Assembly (NCBI RefSeq): GCF_963678635.1
Contig: NC_087064.1
Span: 10,887,671 to 10,951,670 of the forward strand
Reading direction: 5' to 3'
Origin: Symsagittifera roscoffensis
Lineage: Eukaryota; Xenacoelomorpha; Acoela; Convolutidae
DNA length: 64,000 bases
Below, in pieces: positions 53,201 through 59,035 of the stretch. The notes under the pieces were generated by a model that saw nothing but the letters and a program-made list of their open reading frames with translations, was not told where the DNA came from and searched no databases. Numbering within the stretch: the first letter of the stretch is position 1; each line of letters begins with the position of its first letter. The position numbers were made by a program, and so were the translations under genes.

Positions 53201-56200
53201 GTTCACAAATTGTTCAGGCGCCATTTTAAAGTTGACTTTTTATTGTTTTCTTTTTGCGTAATTTATGACAGTTCTTTATTCTTTGTTGACTTTTAATTTC
53301 CGATAATTACGGTTAATTTACGTATGAATTGAAATGTTGTCAATCGGCCAGCTACCCGAGACCGATCTACCGGAGTACCGAAACGAGGCAGAAATAATGC
53401 GATTGGTACTGTTTTGTCGGATATGCTCGCATAATCATTTGAGGCAAAAATGTATTATTGCCAATTCAGCAAATGCTGTATCGAAACAACTAAGCAACGA
53501 ACCTGCGCAAAAAAAATTGGTTTCTTAAATCATGATTTCTCAAAAAGGAGTAAAATTAAGACCAACTAAAAAACTTTTCATGGCAATTTCAATAGGCAAG
53601 AATTTTTTAAATAATTGTTGTACATAATAGTTGATTGTCATTTGCCGTTAAAAAAATTGATTTGTCTAAAGAGAAAAAGAATCGGCTCATAGTTGATAAA
53701 AGGTTCATTCAAATCTGGCAACACATTAAAAAATTTGCGAGCTATTCTCTAAGCAGTATCTTTGGTTTTCACAAACTTACTTTTTTAATGAAAAATAGTC
53801 ACAAACTGCTGCAGGATGAACAAAAAAATTAGAAAGTTTGTCGGACTTTTTAATGAACTAAAAAAGTTTGATTTTTTGTGAAAGTCGACATAATAGTGAG
53901 GATTTCATTGTTAGAAAACACTCGTAATTTTTGAAAAGGCTAGCCGAGGTTTATTGTAAAACGTTATATGATATAACTGATAGGGATTTGACATCCTGAG
54001 ACAACTCAGGGGATCCTCTTTAATAATAGTTTACGAAATCCACTTTTTGGTTGACCAACATTTAAGTTTGTTGAGGAAGCAGATGTTCTCAAAATCTTCA
54101 CTTCTGGAACTTTTTACCAAATTCATTGAGACCATAAAACTTTTAGGCATTTTATTTTTTTATTGATTTGAAAAACCTCGGAAGTTCATTTTGGTGGATC
54201 TCAAAAAATTAAGCAAAATTTTGAAGAAATTTATTCTTCTTGTAAAGATTATCCATATCTACTTTAAATTTTTGATTGATAAAACCCGTTTTATTGATGA
54301 TTTTCTATCTGACAAACTAAAAAATTTAAGCCATAAGCAAACCTTAAAAGAAAGAAACAAAAAATGTGTTACTGGAGTTTTTTGCTGAAAATTGTGACCT
54401 AGAAAGATTTTCTTTTACAGGAATACGTTGTGTACAAGCGCTTTCTGACCTAAAAACTAGAAAAGGAAGTGTTATAGGAAAACGTTTTTATAGTTTTTTA
54501 ATCAGAAATAGAATGGATATAATGTAATAGCATTAAAAAAGACCTTTCAAATTGTAGGGTGCAAAACCAAACCCTCCCTTGTGTACAAAATAAATCTTGC
54601 AAAGCACGGCAAATCTAGCAAGAGTGTTGCAAGATTCTTGCAGGAGTTGCATTCACAATTCAGTTGCTTTCAAACTGAACTTTCCACGTAATTAAAGGAA
54701 TGCAAATCTCGCAAAAATCTTGCAAGGTTTGTATTTCCTAAACCACGTAAGATTTCACTGATGTTTCATAATAAAATCCATTTCGCGCAAACACCTAGAA
54801 TTACACATTTTTCATTTTTTTTGCCAATAGTCAAATTTTTAGGGTTAGTTAGCGGTCAGAATTATCTGATTAATTAGATATTAATGTTTTTCAAACTGTT
54901 TTTCTAATCTACCTATACTATATTCTTTCGGCTTAGGGGAACTATAATCCAGCATTCTCCGCTGTGAGATTGTACTGAGTATCTGCTAGAGGCTAGCAAA
55001 AGTTTTAGAAACCTTTCGTTATAAAAAAAACAGCAACACGCGTTTAAATATCTTTGTAGTGGAATGCAAAATCTTGCTTTTTTGCAAACGGAATGTAAGC
55101 AATTAAATTAGACGAATGTATAAAATTAGACGATAAAGCAAAAAACTTCAAACCGGTTTGTCTCAACACTGGGAAAACTTTTTTGAAATGTTATAGTGTC
55201 GTTTGAATAATGACTGAAAGGGCTTCAGTATGATATATCCCTCAACTCACTGCGATGATTTTTTGTGGTAGCTGAATTTGGTTGCAGACAATCATTTAAC
55301 TAACTGCATTTTTTGAAGCAAAAAGTTACATTAAAATATAGCTCATCAAAAAGCAATTGAGACTTACTGGTCTGAAGGTAGGGGTTAAAGAAGCTGGCCA
55401 AATCATTTGATCAGCACCTGGTTTTCTATAATTGGAGCTAGATCCTTCACTTGTTCCGCTTTGTTCTGAAACAATCGAGTAGTTTGACGACTCTGATGAC
55501 ACCATCGAGTTGCGCAATGAATTACGTAATGAACTCGGTCCACTGCTCTGATTGGACGACGGAGCTGACACTCTTGGATCCGAGTCCGAGCTTGATCTCT
55601 GTGAGTTATGACTTTCTTTCATGGCGAGTAAATTTTTGGGCAGATACGGTTTAAAAGCACTGCTCTGTTTCTCATGAGTCGCAACAGAAGACGGTGTTTC
55701 CGAGGGTAGAATCATTGCTTTTGGCATCACCAACGAGCCCTCTTCGGGACTCGGAGTCGGGGATCCACTCGCATTGCTTACCAAGTCTGTGCTTGTCGTA
55801 CTTCCATAAATATGCGACTTGTCAATATTACAAGCTGTCATCAAGGCCGGAAGGCGCGGCTGTGAAGCTGAAATGGGCGCGTAAATTGAAGTGTTTGAGC
55901 AACTTACGATTCCCGAATCGGCCGGAGAGTTGATGCAATCTGCATGTATAAGGGCGTCTTCGGAGGAGCCGACATGAACTAGCGTCATTGGCTGGAGTTC
56001 CATGACTGCTGATCGGTTCCTTGGAGACCCTGGAATTCCTGGAACTGATGATCCTCCTCTGGTTTCGATTGATTTGATAGGCGAACAGGGTGGTTTTCTC
56101 CGTCCAGTTGATAAAGCAATCAAATTGATTTGTGGTTCGGGTTGAGTTATTGACGGGTTAAAATTGTCATTTCTGGGCAGGTTTTCAGCTGGAGCTAAGC

Positions 56201-56459
56201 TGATACCGGTTGCGTGCACATTTTGGGTTTCATTTGTGAGAGGAACTGATTTTGCGGTGGGCGATAAAAATTCGGTTTCAAATTGAAGTTGATTTTGAGG
56301 GTAAGAGATAGGTAACACTGGAACTAGGAAATCTCCATACGAAGGTGGGTAGCTCCTATCGCTGACATTTCGGCGCCAAGATTCCGCCGAGTTTGTGTTT
56401 TTATGCGCTGGCGATTTATTTTGGACGCTGGTCGTAGAATAACTCTGGAGATTTGACAT
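3708..56459 (-). CDS. prickle: Prickle-family PET/LIM planar cell polarity protein, whole gene (7 coding exons)
   Basis: Prickle is a cytoplasmic, membrane-associated scaffold of the core planar-cell-polarity complex, known to act with Van Gogh/Vangl against Frizzled and Dishevelled. The spliced model joins seven exons (listed separately) with GT-AG borders and compatible phases, giving 1274 residues. Order: Ser/Pro-rich N-terminus 1-364; basic linker and Cys-rich pair about 455-484; PET about 552-655; LIM1 662-720; LIM2 729-782; LIM3 791-847; disordered tail; CKIS at 1271-1274. PET followed by three LIM domains is shared by Prickle and Testin. The long tail, the Ser/Asp patch before the C-terminus and the CaaX box identify Prickle rather than Testin. 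Introns are about 11.7, 20.4, 1.3, 0.25, 13.2 and 2.1 kb. Untranslated exons, and coding exons too small to recognise, may be missing. The identification is firm; the extent of the N-terminus is less so. Confidence 0.9.
5138..7213 (-). other. Prickle intron 6
   Basis: A 2.1-kb intron between LIM2 and LIM3 exons. No gene or recognisable element is seen, apart from a family A fragment at about 7055-7190 lying just inside its 5' border. Confidence 0.7.
7055..7190 (+). repeat. Family A repeat, 5' fragment beside the LIM2 exon
   Basis: Carries the family A head (gcaggttgttgtgcaagtag, then cacaaaaacttccg) and the later caaattagtgcc block, but nothing further. Its end lies about 20 bp from the exon 6 splice donor. 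Confidence 0.55.
7214..7406 (-). CDS. prickle: Prickle coding exon 6: LIM2 and start of LIM3
   Basis: A 193-nt exon found by translation between the LIM1 exon and the last exon. The acceptor is CTGTTTCAG and the donor CATAG/GTCAGT. It reads IIF..., then [29 protein letters not shown] and [11 protein letters not shown]2 ligands: C729, C732, H752, H755, C758, C761, C779, C782. The fourth ligand is His instead of Cys, as in other Prickle LIM2 domains (WHxxHFCC). C791 and C794 open LIM3. The last base plus two bases of exon 7 make Gly799. A family A repeat fragment ends about 20 bp beyond the donor, inside the intron. Confidence 0.93.
8083..8460 (+). repeat. Family A repeat, internally deleted
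   Basis: The head aacaaggatagccagttgct is followed by aagcaagtagcacgg. The tail includes aaccagtttttctcgagact and cgaatcacgactgaaagggc. Most of the AT-rich centre and the distal end are missing. Confidence 0.6.
10622..10718. repeat. Inverted repeat with C/G homopolymer arms
   Basis: The left arm (10622-10647: gga tctact taacaat plus a C run) pairs with the right arm (10691-10718: G run plus attgtcaagtagaccc) with two mismatches. A smaller hairpin, ccccctttcaagaaaggggg, sits inside. Confidence 0.75.
16856..17400 (-). repeat. Family A repeat, reverse copy
   Basis: The distal end is recognisable by gatgttccgatta, ttttttccacgcaaag and a diverged gattcga block. The head is seen in reverse as gcagagcagccagctatttt at the right edge. 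A TA microsatellite lies inside the copy. Confidence 0.55.
17175..17207. repeat. (TA)n microsatellite
   Basis: About sixteen uninterrupted TA dinucleotides within the reverse family A copy. This is a simple repeat, likely polymorphic. Confidence 0.9.
18115..18350 (+). repeat. Family A repeat, head fragment
   Basis: The head reads aaaacaagggtaaccggttg, then atgtgcatgcagctc. The copy breaks off after about 200 bp. It faces the reverse copy at 18565-19000. Confidence 0.45.
18565..19000 (-). repeat. Family A repeat, reverse copy lacking its head
   Basis: Contains cgggtgttttgg, ttccacgcgaaatcaggta, cagtatcgagaataactgga and gagcaaataaagcgagcg, all in the order expected for a reverse family A body, and ends near gcctatattacta. 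Confidence 0.55.
20086..20172. repeat. Strong hairpin with 38-base arms and 11-base loop
   Basis: Arms 20086-20123 and 20135-20172 are complementary except at three positions (35 of 38 pairs), around the loop tagggtctgta. The 123-codon frame that spans it is most likely incidental. The fold could be a microRNA-like precursor or a foldback transposon remnant. Sequence alone does not separate the two. Confidence 0.75.
20584..20793 (-). CDS. prickle: Prickle coding exon 5: LIM1
   Basis: Seventy codons, phase 0 at both ends, between acceptor TTTTGCAG and donor GAG/GTCAGT. LIM domains bind two zinc ions and mediate protein-protein contacts. The ligands of LIM1 are visible as C662, C665, H688, C691, C694, C697, C717 and H720. 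The block LVDLIYF followed by [20 protein letters not shown] is characteristic of Prickle. C729 and C732 at the exon end open LIM2. The intron upstream of this exon is only 251 bp, the shortest of the gene. Confidence 0.93.
20794..21044 (-). other. Prickle intron 4
   Basis: A 251-bp intron with donor GTGAGC and acceptor TTTGCAG preceded by a run of T on the transcribed strand. Nothing else is seen. Confidence 0.8.
21045..21296 (-). CDS. prickle: Prickle coding exon 4: PET domain core and first LIM1 cysteine
   Basis: This 252-nt exon (84 codons, phase 0 at both ends) has no entry of its own among the long open frames; I found it by translating between exons 3 and 5. It reads [20 protein letters not shown], then QLPPHD and [10 protein letters not shown], matching the hallmark blocks of PET (KVPxxNSxGE, QLPPHD, RKxxxLGRG). 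PET is a conserved domain found next to LIM domains in Prickle and Testin. The exon closes with APCEK, so C662 and the next exon's first codon (C665) make the first C-x2-C pair of LIM1. The donor is GAAAAA/GTGAGC and the acceptor AATTTCAG. Confidence 0.92.
21297..22593 (-). other. Prickle intron 3
   Basis: A 1.3-kb intron interrupting the PET domain. It is AT-rich, with no element or open frame I can support. Confidence 0.75.
22594..22921 (-). CDS. prickle: Prickle coding exon 3: second half of the Cys-rich module and start of PET
   Basis: The acceptor is TTATCAG and the donor is CAG/GTCGGA. The first base completes the Arg codon of exon 2, after which the exon reads [13 protein letters not shown] (472-484), the second set of Cys and His residues. 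A Ser/Gly-rich linker follows, then DTDSGC near 552 and [13 protein letters not shown] ending at residue 580. This corresponds to the DDDSGC and EYxWVPPGL start of the PET domain in vertebrate Prickle. The exon ends on a codon boundary, and exon 4 continues the PET domain without a gap. The Cys/His spacing suggests a zinc-binding element, but no ligand assignment can be proven from sequence alone. Confidence 0.9.
24540..26860. pseudogene. Coding-like island, unrecognised and broken
   Basis: Compared with its surroundings this stretch is richer in G+C, poorer in homopolymers and contains several short open frames on both strands, the way decayed protein-coding DNA looks. Plus-strand pieces include a frame at 24574-24792 with [10 protein letters not shown] and YVACDRA, a frame near 24967 with an acidic [16 protein letters not shown], and a frame at 24966-25232. 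A minus-strand frame of 103 codons lies at 25090-25401. No piece carries a motif I can assign. The first faintly recalls a PiggyBac-type transposase core, but not enough to call it. Most likely an old mobile-element or retrocopy remnant. Confidence 0.3.
27733..27932. other. Assembly gap of 200 N
   Basis: Two hundred consecutive N after a run of T. The round length suggests a placeholder, so the true distance is unknown. It lies in intron 2, so the exon order is unaffected, but sequence could be missing. Confidence 0.98.
29100..29124. repeat. Perfect short hairpin
   Basis: Arms tcattctctcc and ggagagaatga are fully complementary around a three-base loop gac. No known role is evident. Confidence 0.7.
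29228..29820 (+). repeat. Family A repeat with a duplicated head segment
   Basis: Shows gctgtgcatgtagaacagaa and tgttccgacgat at the start and cacccgaatacgaagtc with ggtcggaacaa at the end. A segment of about 41 bp beginning acagaatgttccgacgat is present twice in tandem (29241-29282 and 29283-29322). Confidence 0.6.
30461..30520. repeat. Tandem repeat, three units of about 20 bp
   Basis: The unit acttattctttttatcaaat occurs three times with small length differences. It lies within a meaningless 61-codon open frame. Confidence 0.8.
31130..31441 (-). repeat. Family A repeat, shortened reverse copy with both ends
   Basis: The distal end begins tattgttctgaccatt and aaaatggggaggaat. The head in reverse ends gcacagcagccagctatcc and ttgtt. 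About half the usual interior is missing. Having both ends makes it useful for defining the element's borders. Confidence 0.65.
33096..33389 (-). repeat. 3' LTR of the retrotransposon
   Basis: 294 bp, the partner of 39939-40232. It is preceded on the coding strand by the polypurine tract and followed by the target duplication gctgc. Confidence 0.95.
33390..33398 (-). promoter_or_regulatory. Polypurine tract
   Basis: On the coding strand AAGGGGGAA directly abuts the 3' LTR. This is the position and composition expected of the plus-strand primer in reverse transcription. Confidence 0.85.
33503..37018 (-). CDS. Retrotransposon RNase H end, integrase and long C-terminal tail
   Basis: A 1171-codon open frame continuing the polyprotein in a different register. 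Residues 1-75 are the rest of RNase H and connection ([16 protein letters not shown]). About 330 residues of variable charged linker follow. Integrase has an HHCC zinc-binding region (H436/H439, C468, C471) and a DD35E core with D503 (QLDYAG), D562 (KTDQFSGF) and E598 (GLVERTIQ), spaced as in active enzymes. A charged, low-complexity tail of over 400 residues reaches a motif [16 protein letters not shown] near the C-terminus, which resembles the end of other gypsy-type polyproteins. The listed start is only where the frame opens, not a proven initiation site. Confidence 0.9.
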   Translation of the reverse strand: MVWSVDRFKHYLLGKEFVIVTDHKALTSALEGNKSNKTYQSRLTRWVDRLLPYQFKIVHIPGKDMGIVDYLSREPSGEPWPETKLDEKFVVTSIECFHRALDCLYSRLSDTDVIIPSEKILEYSQQQKREEKLLESRRGCYSNRTVKNRTKLDRNENGGDSDFLTDKNVLKQKNTRVNFNRAIQSVNLVKNRRVISEKMEDGRMKKKSVRIEDGRTQTQEENDQVAEAEITETTFHRTCRIRRTLDRTEDSFDEDSCTARAAIWEKDAEETKNLLSIWDLVSKDQELPGNIRELEAMTQMVTSSPRGSPAKSIIEVDLTADDGDFGPEVSAVQTSRRIKEGKTQLAGALTDVGDSGNFTLSKLFDKTLLAELISEDVWMDRLRRVIERKDRAGFELMGPYTNPLWNQLSVVDDCILVDNRIAVPAQLRQAVLKRIHRGHPGQEAMIDVSNYLWWPHMHKDIVNLAEECRECTRYGKNAKYIIPKNSSQPLPLLSQPGQEVQLDYAGPLEDHKGKKIYLLVAIDRFSKFPSVKVTKSTGGKSTIKFLRSYIDTHGIPESIKTDQFSGFKGKAMKKFCLEHNIEQKFCPVGDHRGCGLVERTIQTIKRRLGVMLLEENVKSIKLCLSTIIRDLRWIKQKTIQKSPFAAHFNRLPKTEFKIIRDKFVEFSDNLDKQHLERSALTASQLKKRIDQSRDALKIVKKGQRSREVSPLFKQASLTTQERNRARTLRNLLEANANWNAERRRYDGPSLSQLVDDTSTIDPELRKELLYSWEKGFVEDKPKGSDWNTQNLSRRDETRKSGAALTKPFKGKVASESSKTVTTAAGAVYRKSDLAKIQGSPMRSPKEGTTQKEKAQSPLAEPKSKHQKKDEDVLEDTLSEEEDWNTPSEQTKESFQNSEEVVTSRETPVGGGLNLAIKRAKPNLGGPKTQEQVAINPTGESRDKRDQTLKNKGKGKKKAAVAAEDSTNTKQSDGDQANCAGSSGTKSVPSKKRITRDTSPGAILNAFQKQDMGEEEWQNLADQVLNRGLQMTAEEIIKSKVEDKNEVELGSPSGVSDDSAVDEQGGTNVRRSTRATKNQGPKRFGSPVKHSVKHISADDENAINEMALEQYRLGLANVKTDKNNPMETRLKLLERHLFRKKFGYAALDTTQPWSNQWKVPLEIKKKEIEKKN
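37021..39939 (-). CDS. Retrotransposon gag-protease-RT-RNase H polyprotein (frame ends early)
   Basis: A 972-codon frame beginning at the ATG that overlaps the last base of the 5' LTR. Residues 1-330 are gag-like, with a capsid-type region of helices and an acidic insert. A Cys-rich pair follows, including a CCHC knuckle [14 protein letters not shown] at 343-356. An aspartic protease has its active site DTG at 454-456. The reverse transcriptase has LDLKYAY and the catalytic FLDD at 766-769 (F replacing the usual Y of YxDD). RNase H begins with [10 protein letters not shown], catalytic D at 929. The frame leaves the conserved RNase H sequence at a run of six A (37050-37055) and meets TAG about nine codons later. 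The remaining protein is encoded in another frame by the next entry. Confidence 0.93.
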   Translation of the reverse strand: MAQPAGFFAQDNRTDIGIPVYWTTANSDPPWNFKVWLDQFLMAVTVKENVNPEVMLEDPKPVLEEPEPRPETPRDGESAAATAAREARDRLLRDRVAAENEERRERGPKVGHNIYYNEVQKRLISRLFLAFGTEGKKRFVQKNPHVEISKLQFKEMVRLAKETFEKCQSITYERYKLFNRAQEVGESLESFHAALTAQAAKSALDTLEDELVRDLFISKMRSPVLQDTLTFETLPPEEVLKRAIKFEQSKQSTQAFQKTTLGTAQATLHQGPQIKVKQEPIMVVGNRNQSNKKPYHERNRRKQQEGRGLPNNSNAEDRKPCNRCGRPFVDGHLKNCAAMGKQCKNCNKPNHFARMCRSQQVSEITENTESSEGECNLIQTFDSCEEFEVMAVEQKDSEVEMINRYIDEKMKENSGVNELETKKIDIRNDSSSGRMKSLKALIRIDNQIINMTVDTGSPISFINWTVAKQILELSEKIQFTPVEKLYLPAQFVDYNKKPIAILGAVKANIRSAGWEVPKATFLITERRTRCILGLDLQNKIGITTTQRPAPTKKSRFDIMLCEQSDPWKEKFYKNFKSLFDRKGRSANHVVNTTFKYPLCPIQEKGRRIPIHVQGKVEKEIEKLLLEGHIQKLDKCTSDCFIAPIVITVKKDDTIKLALDAKPINRQLYKNKYQMPNVEELLDGVSQIVTAQTAGTLFFTVLDLKYAYSQLKLNPQTARQCNFNIVGGKATGTYRFLTGFYGLADMPAEFQKAMDRTLNHSKNTFCFLDDILIVSKGSEIEHENLIIDVLSKLDKENLSLKLVKCEFFKTEVNWLGHKLSESGVTPKITKTEAILKLEHPKSLKQLRSFLGSINHLAKFIPNAANLTEKLRPLLREENEKKKLKNIKIPVKKFEWGTEHNEVFEEIKKAVANITKLNYYDPNRDTRVKCDASHSGLGASLEQQTEKNEWIPIAFASRYLNNQEKSILPTNLNC
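39919..39938 (-). promoter_or_regulatory. Primer-binding site, probably serine tRNA, inside gag
   Basis: Immediately after the LTR the coding strand starts TGGCGCAGCC. Its complement, read on the plus strand, is gaatcctgctggctgcgcca, which has the form of a tRNA 3' end: T-loop end, T-stem cctgc, seven-base acceptor strand, discriminator G and CCA. The G discriminator and cctgc with an adjoining acceptor like this fit eukaryotic serine tRNAs as I recall them. The site overlaps gag codons 1-7. Confidence 0.7.
39939..40232 (-). repeat. 5' LTR of the retrotransposon
   Basis: 294 bp, matching the 3' LTR base for base as far as I can compare by eye. On the coding strand it starts TGTGGTAGTG and ends TATCACA. 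The last base is also the A of the gag ATG, so the element has no spacer between LTR and gag. Confidence 0.95.
40328..40555 (-). repeat. Family A repeat, short reverse copy beside the retrotransposon
   Basis: Carries the distal end (attgttccgagcattaaaaa, ggggaggagttttgtattcg) and, in reverse, a diverged head (ttgcacaataatcggctatc). It starts about 100 bp outside the LTR; the interior is deleted. Confidence 0.6.
40785..41430. repeat. Diverged direct repeats in intron 2
   Basis: 40785-40910 and 41313-41430 share, in order, a gctcaa segment, ttttgta followed by a T run with tcggttt, then ttcagttt and taatcta. No coding content is seen. Confidence 0.45.
43370..43689 (-). CDS. prickle: Prickle coding exon 2: basic linker and first half of the Cys-rich module
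   Basis: The exon begins after TTTCAG in phase 0 and ends within an Arg codon at a GTGAAG donor (residues 365 to 471, the last one split). It encodes a polar segment, a basic cluster (RRGRQKK near 407-413) that could serve as a nuclear localisation signal, a short repeat GVPQGN twice that mirrors a tandem repeat in the DNA, and then CVLCEERC (455-462) followed by LKLHPW. With exon 3 this forms a C-x2-C-x3-C ... H-x-W ... C-x2-C-x-C-P pattern. I recall this arrangement from the segment before PET in Testin and some invertebrate Prickle proteins. Splicing to exon 3 rebuilds the motif in frame, which is good evidence for the junction. Confidence 0.82.
43480..43535. repeat. Coding tandem repeat in prickle exon 2
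   Basis: Two copies of catttccctgcggaacacca lie side by side, encoding the repeated GVPQGN on the minus strand. The length stays in frame. Confidence 0.8.
44250..44924 (-). repeat. Family A repeat, near full-length reverse copy
   Basis: The distal end begins ttattgttccgaccatttga and the head in reverse ends with gcacagtaaccggctatcg and ttgttg. The internal blocks cagtcatgattcgaa, gaaaaaccggtttgaag and ggtcggaacattctctgct are in the expected order. Among the best copies for defining the family. Confidence 0.7.
46556..47092 (+). repeat. Family B repeat, near full-length reference copy
   Basis: Starts tgttccgactttcgataca. Runs through gtgctcggggtgggttttt, a CpG-dense core (ttaacgcgcgatataattcg, cgctattaacgcgcaagcgg) and a block with atggcgtgtgggggg. 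Ends with ggcagtcggaacactcagg, the palindrome cagggcttcgccctg and acgagcagtcttgtt. Two further well-preserved copies occur at 58124 and 62030. Non-coding; inferred non-autonomous transposon. Confidence 0.75.
48437..50220 (+). repeat. Tandem duplication of about 0.9 kb containing family A copies
   Basis: The block at 48437-48625 (gcataacggactgcgagcaa, ctacacgcacttgtgg) recurs at 49350-49540. Each is followed by a family A copy (48648-49335 and 49557-50220), giving two diverged head-to-tail units. Confidence 0.7.
50358..50945 (+). repeat. Family A repeat, near full length
   Basis: The head acaacaaggatagccggtta is followed by ctgtgcaagtaatacagaat and gttccgaccat. The end is aagttcctccccattttcaa with tggtcggaaca. 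The inverted GTTCCGACCAT/TGGTCGGAAC near the two ends shows terminal symmetry. Closest visible relative of the 2661 copy. Confidence 0.7.
55135..55290 (+). repeat. Family A repeat, distal fragment
   Basis: Contains aaaccggtttgtctcaacac, gactgaaagggcttcag and tatgatatatccctcaact. Lies about 80 bp beyond the exon 1 donor. Confidence 0.55.
55368..56459 (-). CDS. prickle: Prickle coding exon 1: Ser/Pro-rich N-terminal region
   Basis: This is the longest clean open frame in the upstream part of the gene. It encodes residues 1-364, rich in Ser, Pro, Asn and Thr, with no recognisable fold. The ATG at 56459 is chosen because an in-frame TAG lies four codons upstream, although a TTAG/GCAG just before it could also be a splice acceptor. 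A PPxY motif (PPSY, residues 38-41) could bind WW domains; Nedd4-type ligases such as Smurf are known to act on Prickle. The frame ends at a GTAAGT donor after codon 364 in phase 0, which matches the phase-0 acceptor of exon 2 about 11.7 kb away. The link is inferred from phase, strand and composition. An unrelated gene, or one of several alternative first exons, remains possible. Confidence 0.65.
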
Positions 56460-57589
56460 GCTGGGCTGCTAATCCAGTAATAAACAAGAGCGGATTAAAA
56501 AACGATAAAAGTCTCCTGTGCTCTAGTCTTTCTGGTGGAGCGAATAGTCCAAATTCAACTTGATTTGCGCATATTTTCCCAGGTTTTCAACCCAAAAAGG
56601 ATCAATTCAAATTGCACTTCTGTCAAAATGTCTTAATGGGAGAAAGCGTAACGGTTCATTGAAGAAATCAAGCAGGCTGTAATGGCTAGTAGAAGGACAT
56701 TGGCTAAAATTTAGAAAGGTCTGACTTTTTTGTAGAGGCTATTTGCAAAAAATGGGGGGGGGGGGGTTACGCGTGTAAATTATTGGCGGTGAAGGATCAA
56801 TCGAAAGAAAAAGCGACCGAATAGGCCTGCCGGCTAAGACTGATAGAATGTGAACAAAGGTAACTGTAAAACAACGACGCGTGTCAGAAAACGGAGAATG
56901 ATTACTTACTAGGGAACAGATTCCTTTTTTTACAACTATCAATTATTCAGAAAAGCCGCGGTAAAACTGAAGTAAAAAGCATACAGATCGATGAAAAATT
57001 GGTACAAAACTATAACCGGATGCTTTCTCTGGAATACAAAATATTGTGTACAGTCCTATTATTGGAGCCACCTTTTTCTGGCAATATTACCATTATTTTT
57101 CATCCATTCAAATCGATCGATAAGGAGATGGTCCATTGCAACTGAAGCAAAAAAAAATTGGTAATAGCACCAACAAAAGAAACACACTAAATTTTACAAT
57201 GGGAGCTCTTTTTATTTGGGTTAATAAGTTTTTCTACTTATCGAACAAAAAAAGTGAAATGAACGCTTACAATTTGATCAATGGTATAAAATTAAAAGCG
57301 AGTTGCTTCTTAGATACCCCTGAAATTTTGAACTGTTTTTTTTTTACCTTGTTTATCCACCCACATCAAATTTTAAATGGCAAGATGTTGAATGAAATGG
57401 GAGGGAATAGCTTTGTTTGCGCTATTGGCATTTGTGGAAATAGTTTAGAAAACCACTTTCACGGACAAAAAGAGCAAACAGATTGCTTTTTATGCAAGTA
57501 GTTTTCCAAATGGGCTACAACTGACCTAGTAAACAAACAAAAGTGGGCAACGATCTTGGGCCCATTGGTTTTTTAATTCCTGCTGAAAT

Positions 57590-58080
57590 TCCAGCTGAAG
57601 TACAAGACTGCTCGTATATACGGTCAAAGTCCTGGATGTTTCGACTGCCCCTGAATCCAAACCGAATAGATTTTTGCGAAAAGAAAAAAATTAAAAACTA
57701 TAAATTTTGGACAATATCAAAAATCAAGTGTGAAAAGTTGAGTAGTACGAAATAAATATGACCAATTAGCTAGCCTCAAATCAATTTGGAACAATTTTGT
57801 TGTGCGGGATAATTCGCTAAGCCAGCATAAAAACTCGCGTTACGTTTTCAGGAATCTCGATAAAATGTTTGAAGTGGAAATTTTCAAACTGCTAAGAATT
57901 TACAAAAAATGATTGGAGCTAAAATAACTTTTCAAATTTGATTTTAGGGAGTCAATATCTTTAATGGTGCACAAAAATTAATTTTTAAAAACCATTATTT
58001 TGATCGCCGGAAGTTGACTGAATAACAAACAGGACTGCTCGTATCAGAACAACGCTGAATGTTCCGACTGCCCACTAATT
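57590..58080 (-). repeat. Family B fragments, diverged
   Basis: Two pieces show gactgctcgtat (near 57607 and 58034) followed by a diverged version of the hairpin segment and ttccgactgcc. Between them lies a stretch with aatttggaacaattttgttg, like the B core. Confidence 0.5.
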
Positions 58081-58123
58081 AGTTTCGAATAGTCTTTAGT
58101 TTTTGAAATGTTGACAAACTGAA

Positions 58124-58657
58124 ACAAGACTGTTCGTATCAGGGCGAAGCCCTGAGTGTTTTGGCTGCCTTGTAAGGTTTATGGAGTAGTAGTAACGAAA
58201 AAAAATTAAATGTAATAAAATAAAATTAAAACTTTTTTTCTCTAAAATTTGAAATTTTTTATGAAATCACCACCCCCCCCCCCCCACACGTCATGTAAAG
58301 TACAAAAAAAATAGATTTCGCTCCTATTAATTCAATTATGGCAAATAAATTTACCTTAACCAATTTGGAAAGATTTCCAAGACGGATTAAATTTCCGCTC
58401 ACGCGTTAATAGCGCCAAATATATCGCGCGTTAATTGTCCCAAATTGATCAAAATGGCAATCTTTAAACCTCCATAACTGTACGAAAAATGATCACAAGT
58501 GAAATATCTTTCCAAATTTAAGCTCAGGACAACAATAAGTTTTGAATATCATTTAAAAAATTCTGTGAAAAATGGCTAATTAAAAAGTCGAAATTTGTCT
58601 GAAGAAAAAAAAACCCACCCGAGCACAAATATTTTGTAATTTTCGTATCAAAATTCG
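58124..58657 (-). repeat. Family B repeat, near full-length reverse copy
   Basis: Begins aacaagactgttcgtatcag with the palindrome cagggcgaagccctg at 58140-58154. Continues through the CpG-dense core gcgttaatagcgcc and cgcgcgttaattgtccc and ends cacccgagcacaaatatt and ttcggaaca. Reverse complement of the 46556 copy in the same order. Confidence 0.75.
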
Positions 58658-58894
58658 GAACAAAAATTAGGCTGATAATACCAGTGTTAAAACTCGAGTC
58701 GTTTATGGAATTAATAAAACCAATTAGCTTGCCTCAACTCAATTTGGAACGATAATGAGTGGGGATAATTTGCCACGCATTATTAATTCGCCTATTGAAA
58801 AAAAACTTTCAAAGTATTATTGCCAAGTATACTTCGGATTGCCAGGCACACTCGCTTGACAATCCGAAGATTTCCGGATTGATGCCCATACGCA

Positions 58895-59035
58895 GTCAAC
58901 CTTTCTAAAGTCTGTCTGAATAAAAAAAAACCACCCCGAGCATATATATTCCTCATTTTTTCGAAAGTAGGAACAAAAACCACACCAGGCATAAATATTC
59001 TGTTTTCTTCGAAAGTCGGAAAAAAATGTTTCGGT
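58895..59035 (-). repeat. Family B terminal fragments, duplicated
   Basis: The block with gtctgtctgaat, ccaccccgagcata and ttcgaaagtaggaacaaaaa is followed by a second short version (cataaatattctg, ttcgaaagtcgga). Confidence 0.5.

Larger units (their letters stand above)
43690..55367 (-). other. Prickle intron 1
   Basis: An 11.7-kb intron with family A copies (44250-44924, 48648-49335, 49557-50220, 50358-50945, 55135-55290), a family B copy (46556-47092) and a tandem duplication around 48.4-50.2 kb. The stretches 44930-46550, 47100-48430 and 50950-55130 show nothing I can support. Confidence 0.6.

Noticed and set aside
57136..57501. 121-codon plus-strand open frame
   Set aside because: The composition follows the AT-rich background (Lys, Asn, Phe), with no motif and no supporting splice sites or neighbours.
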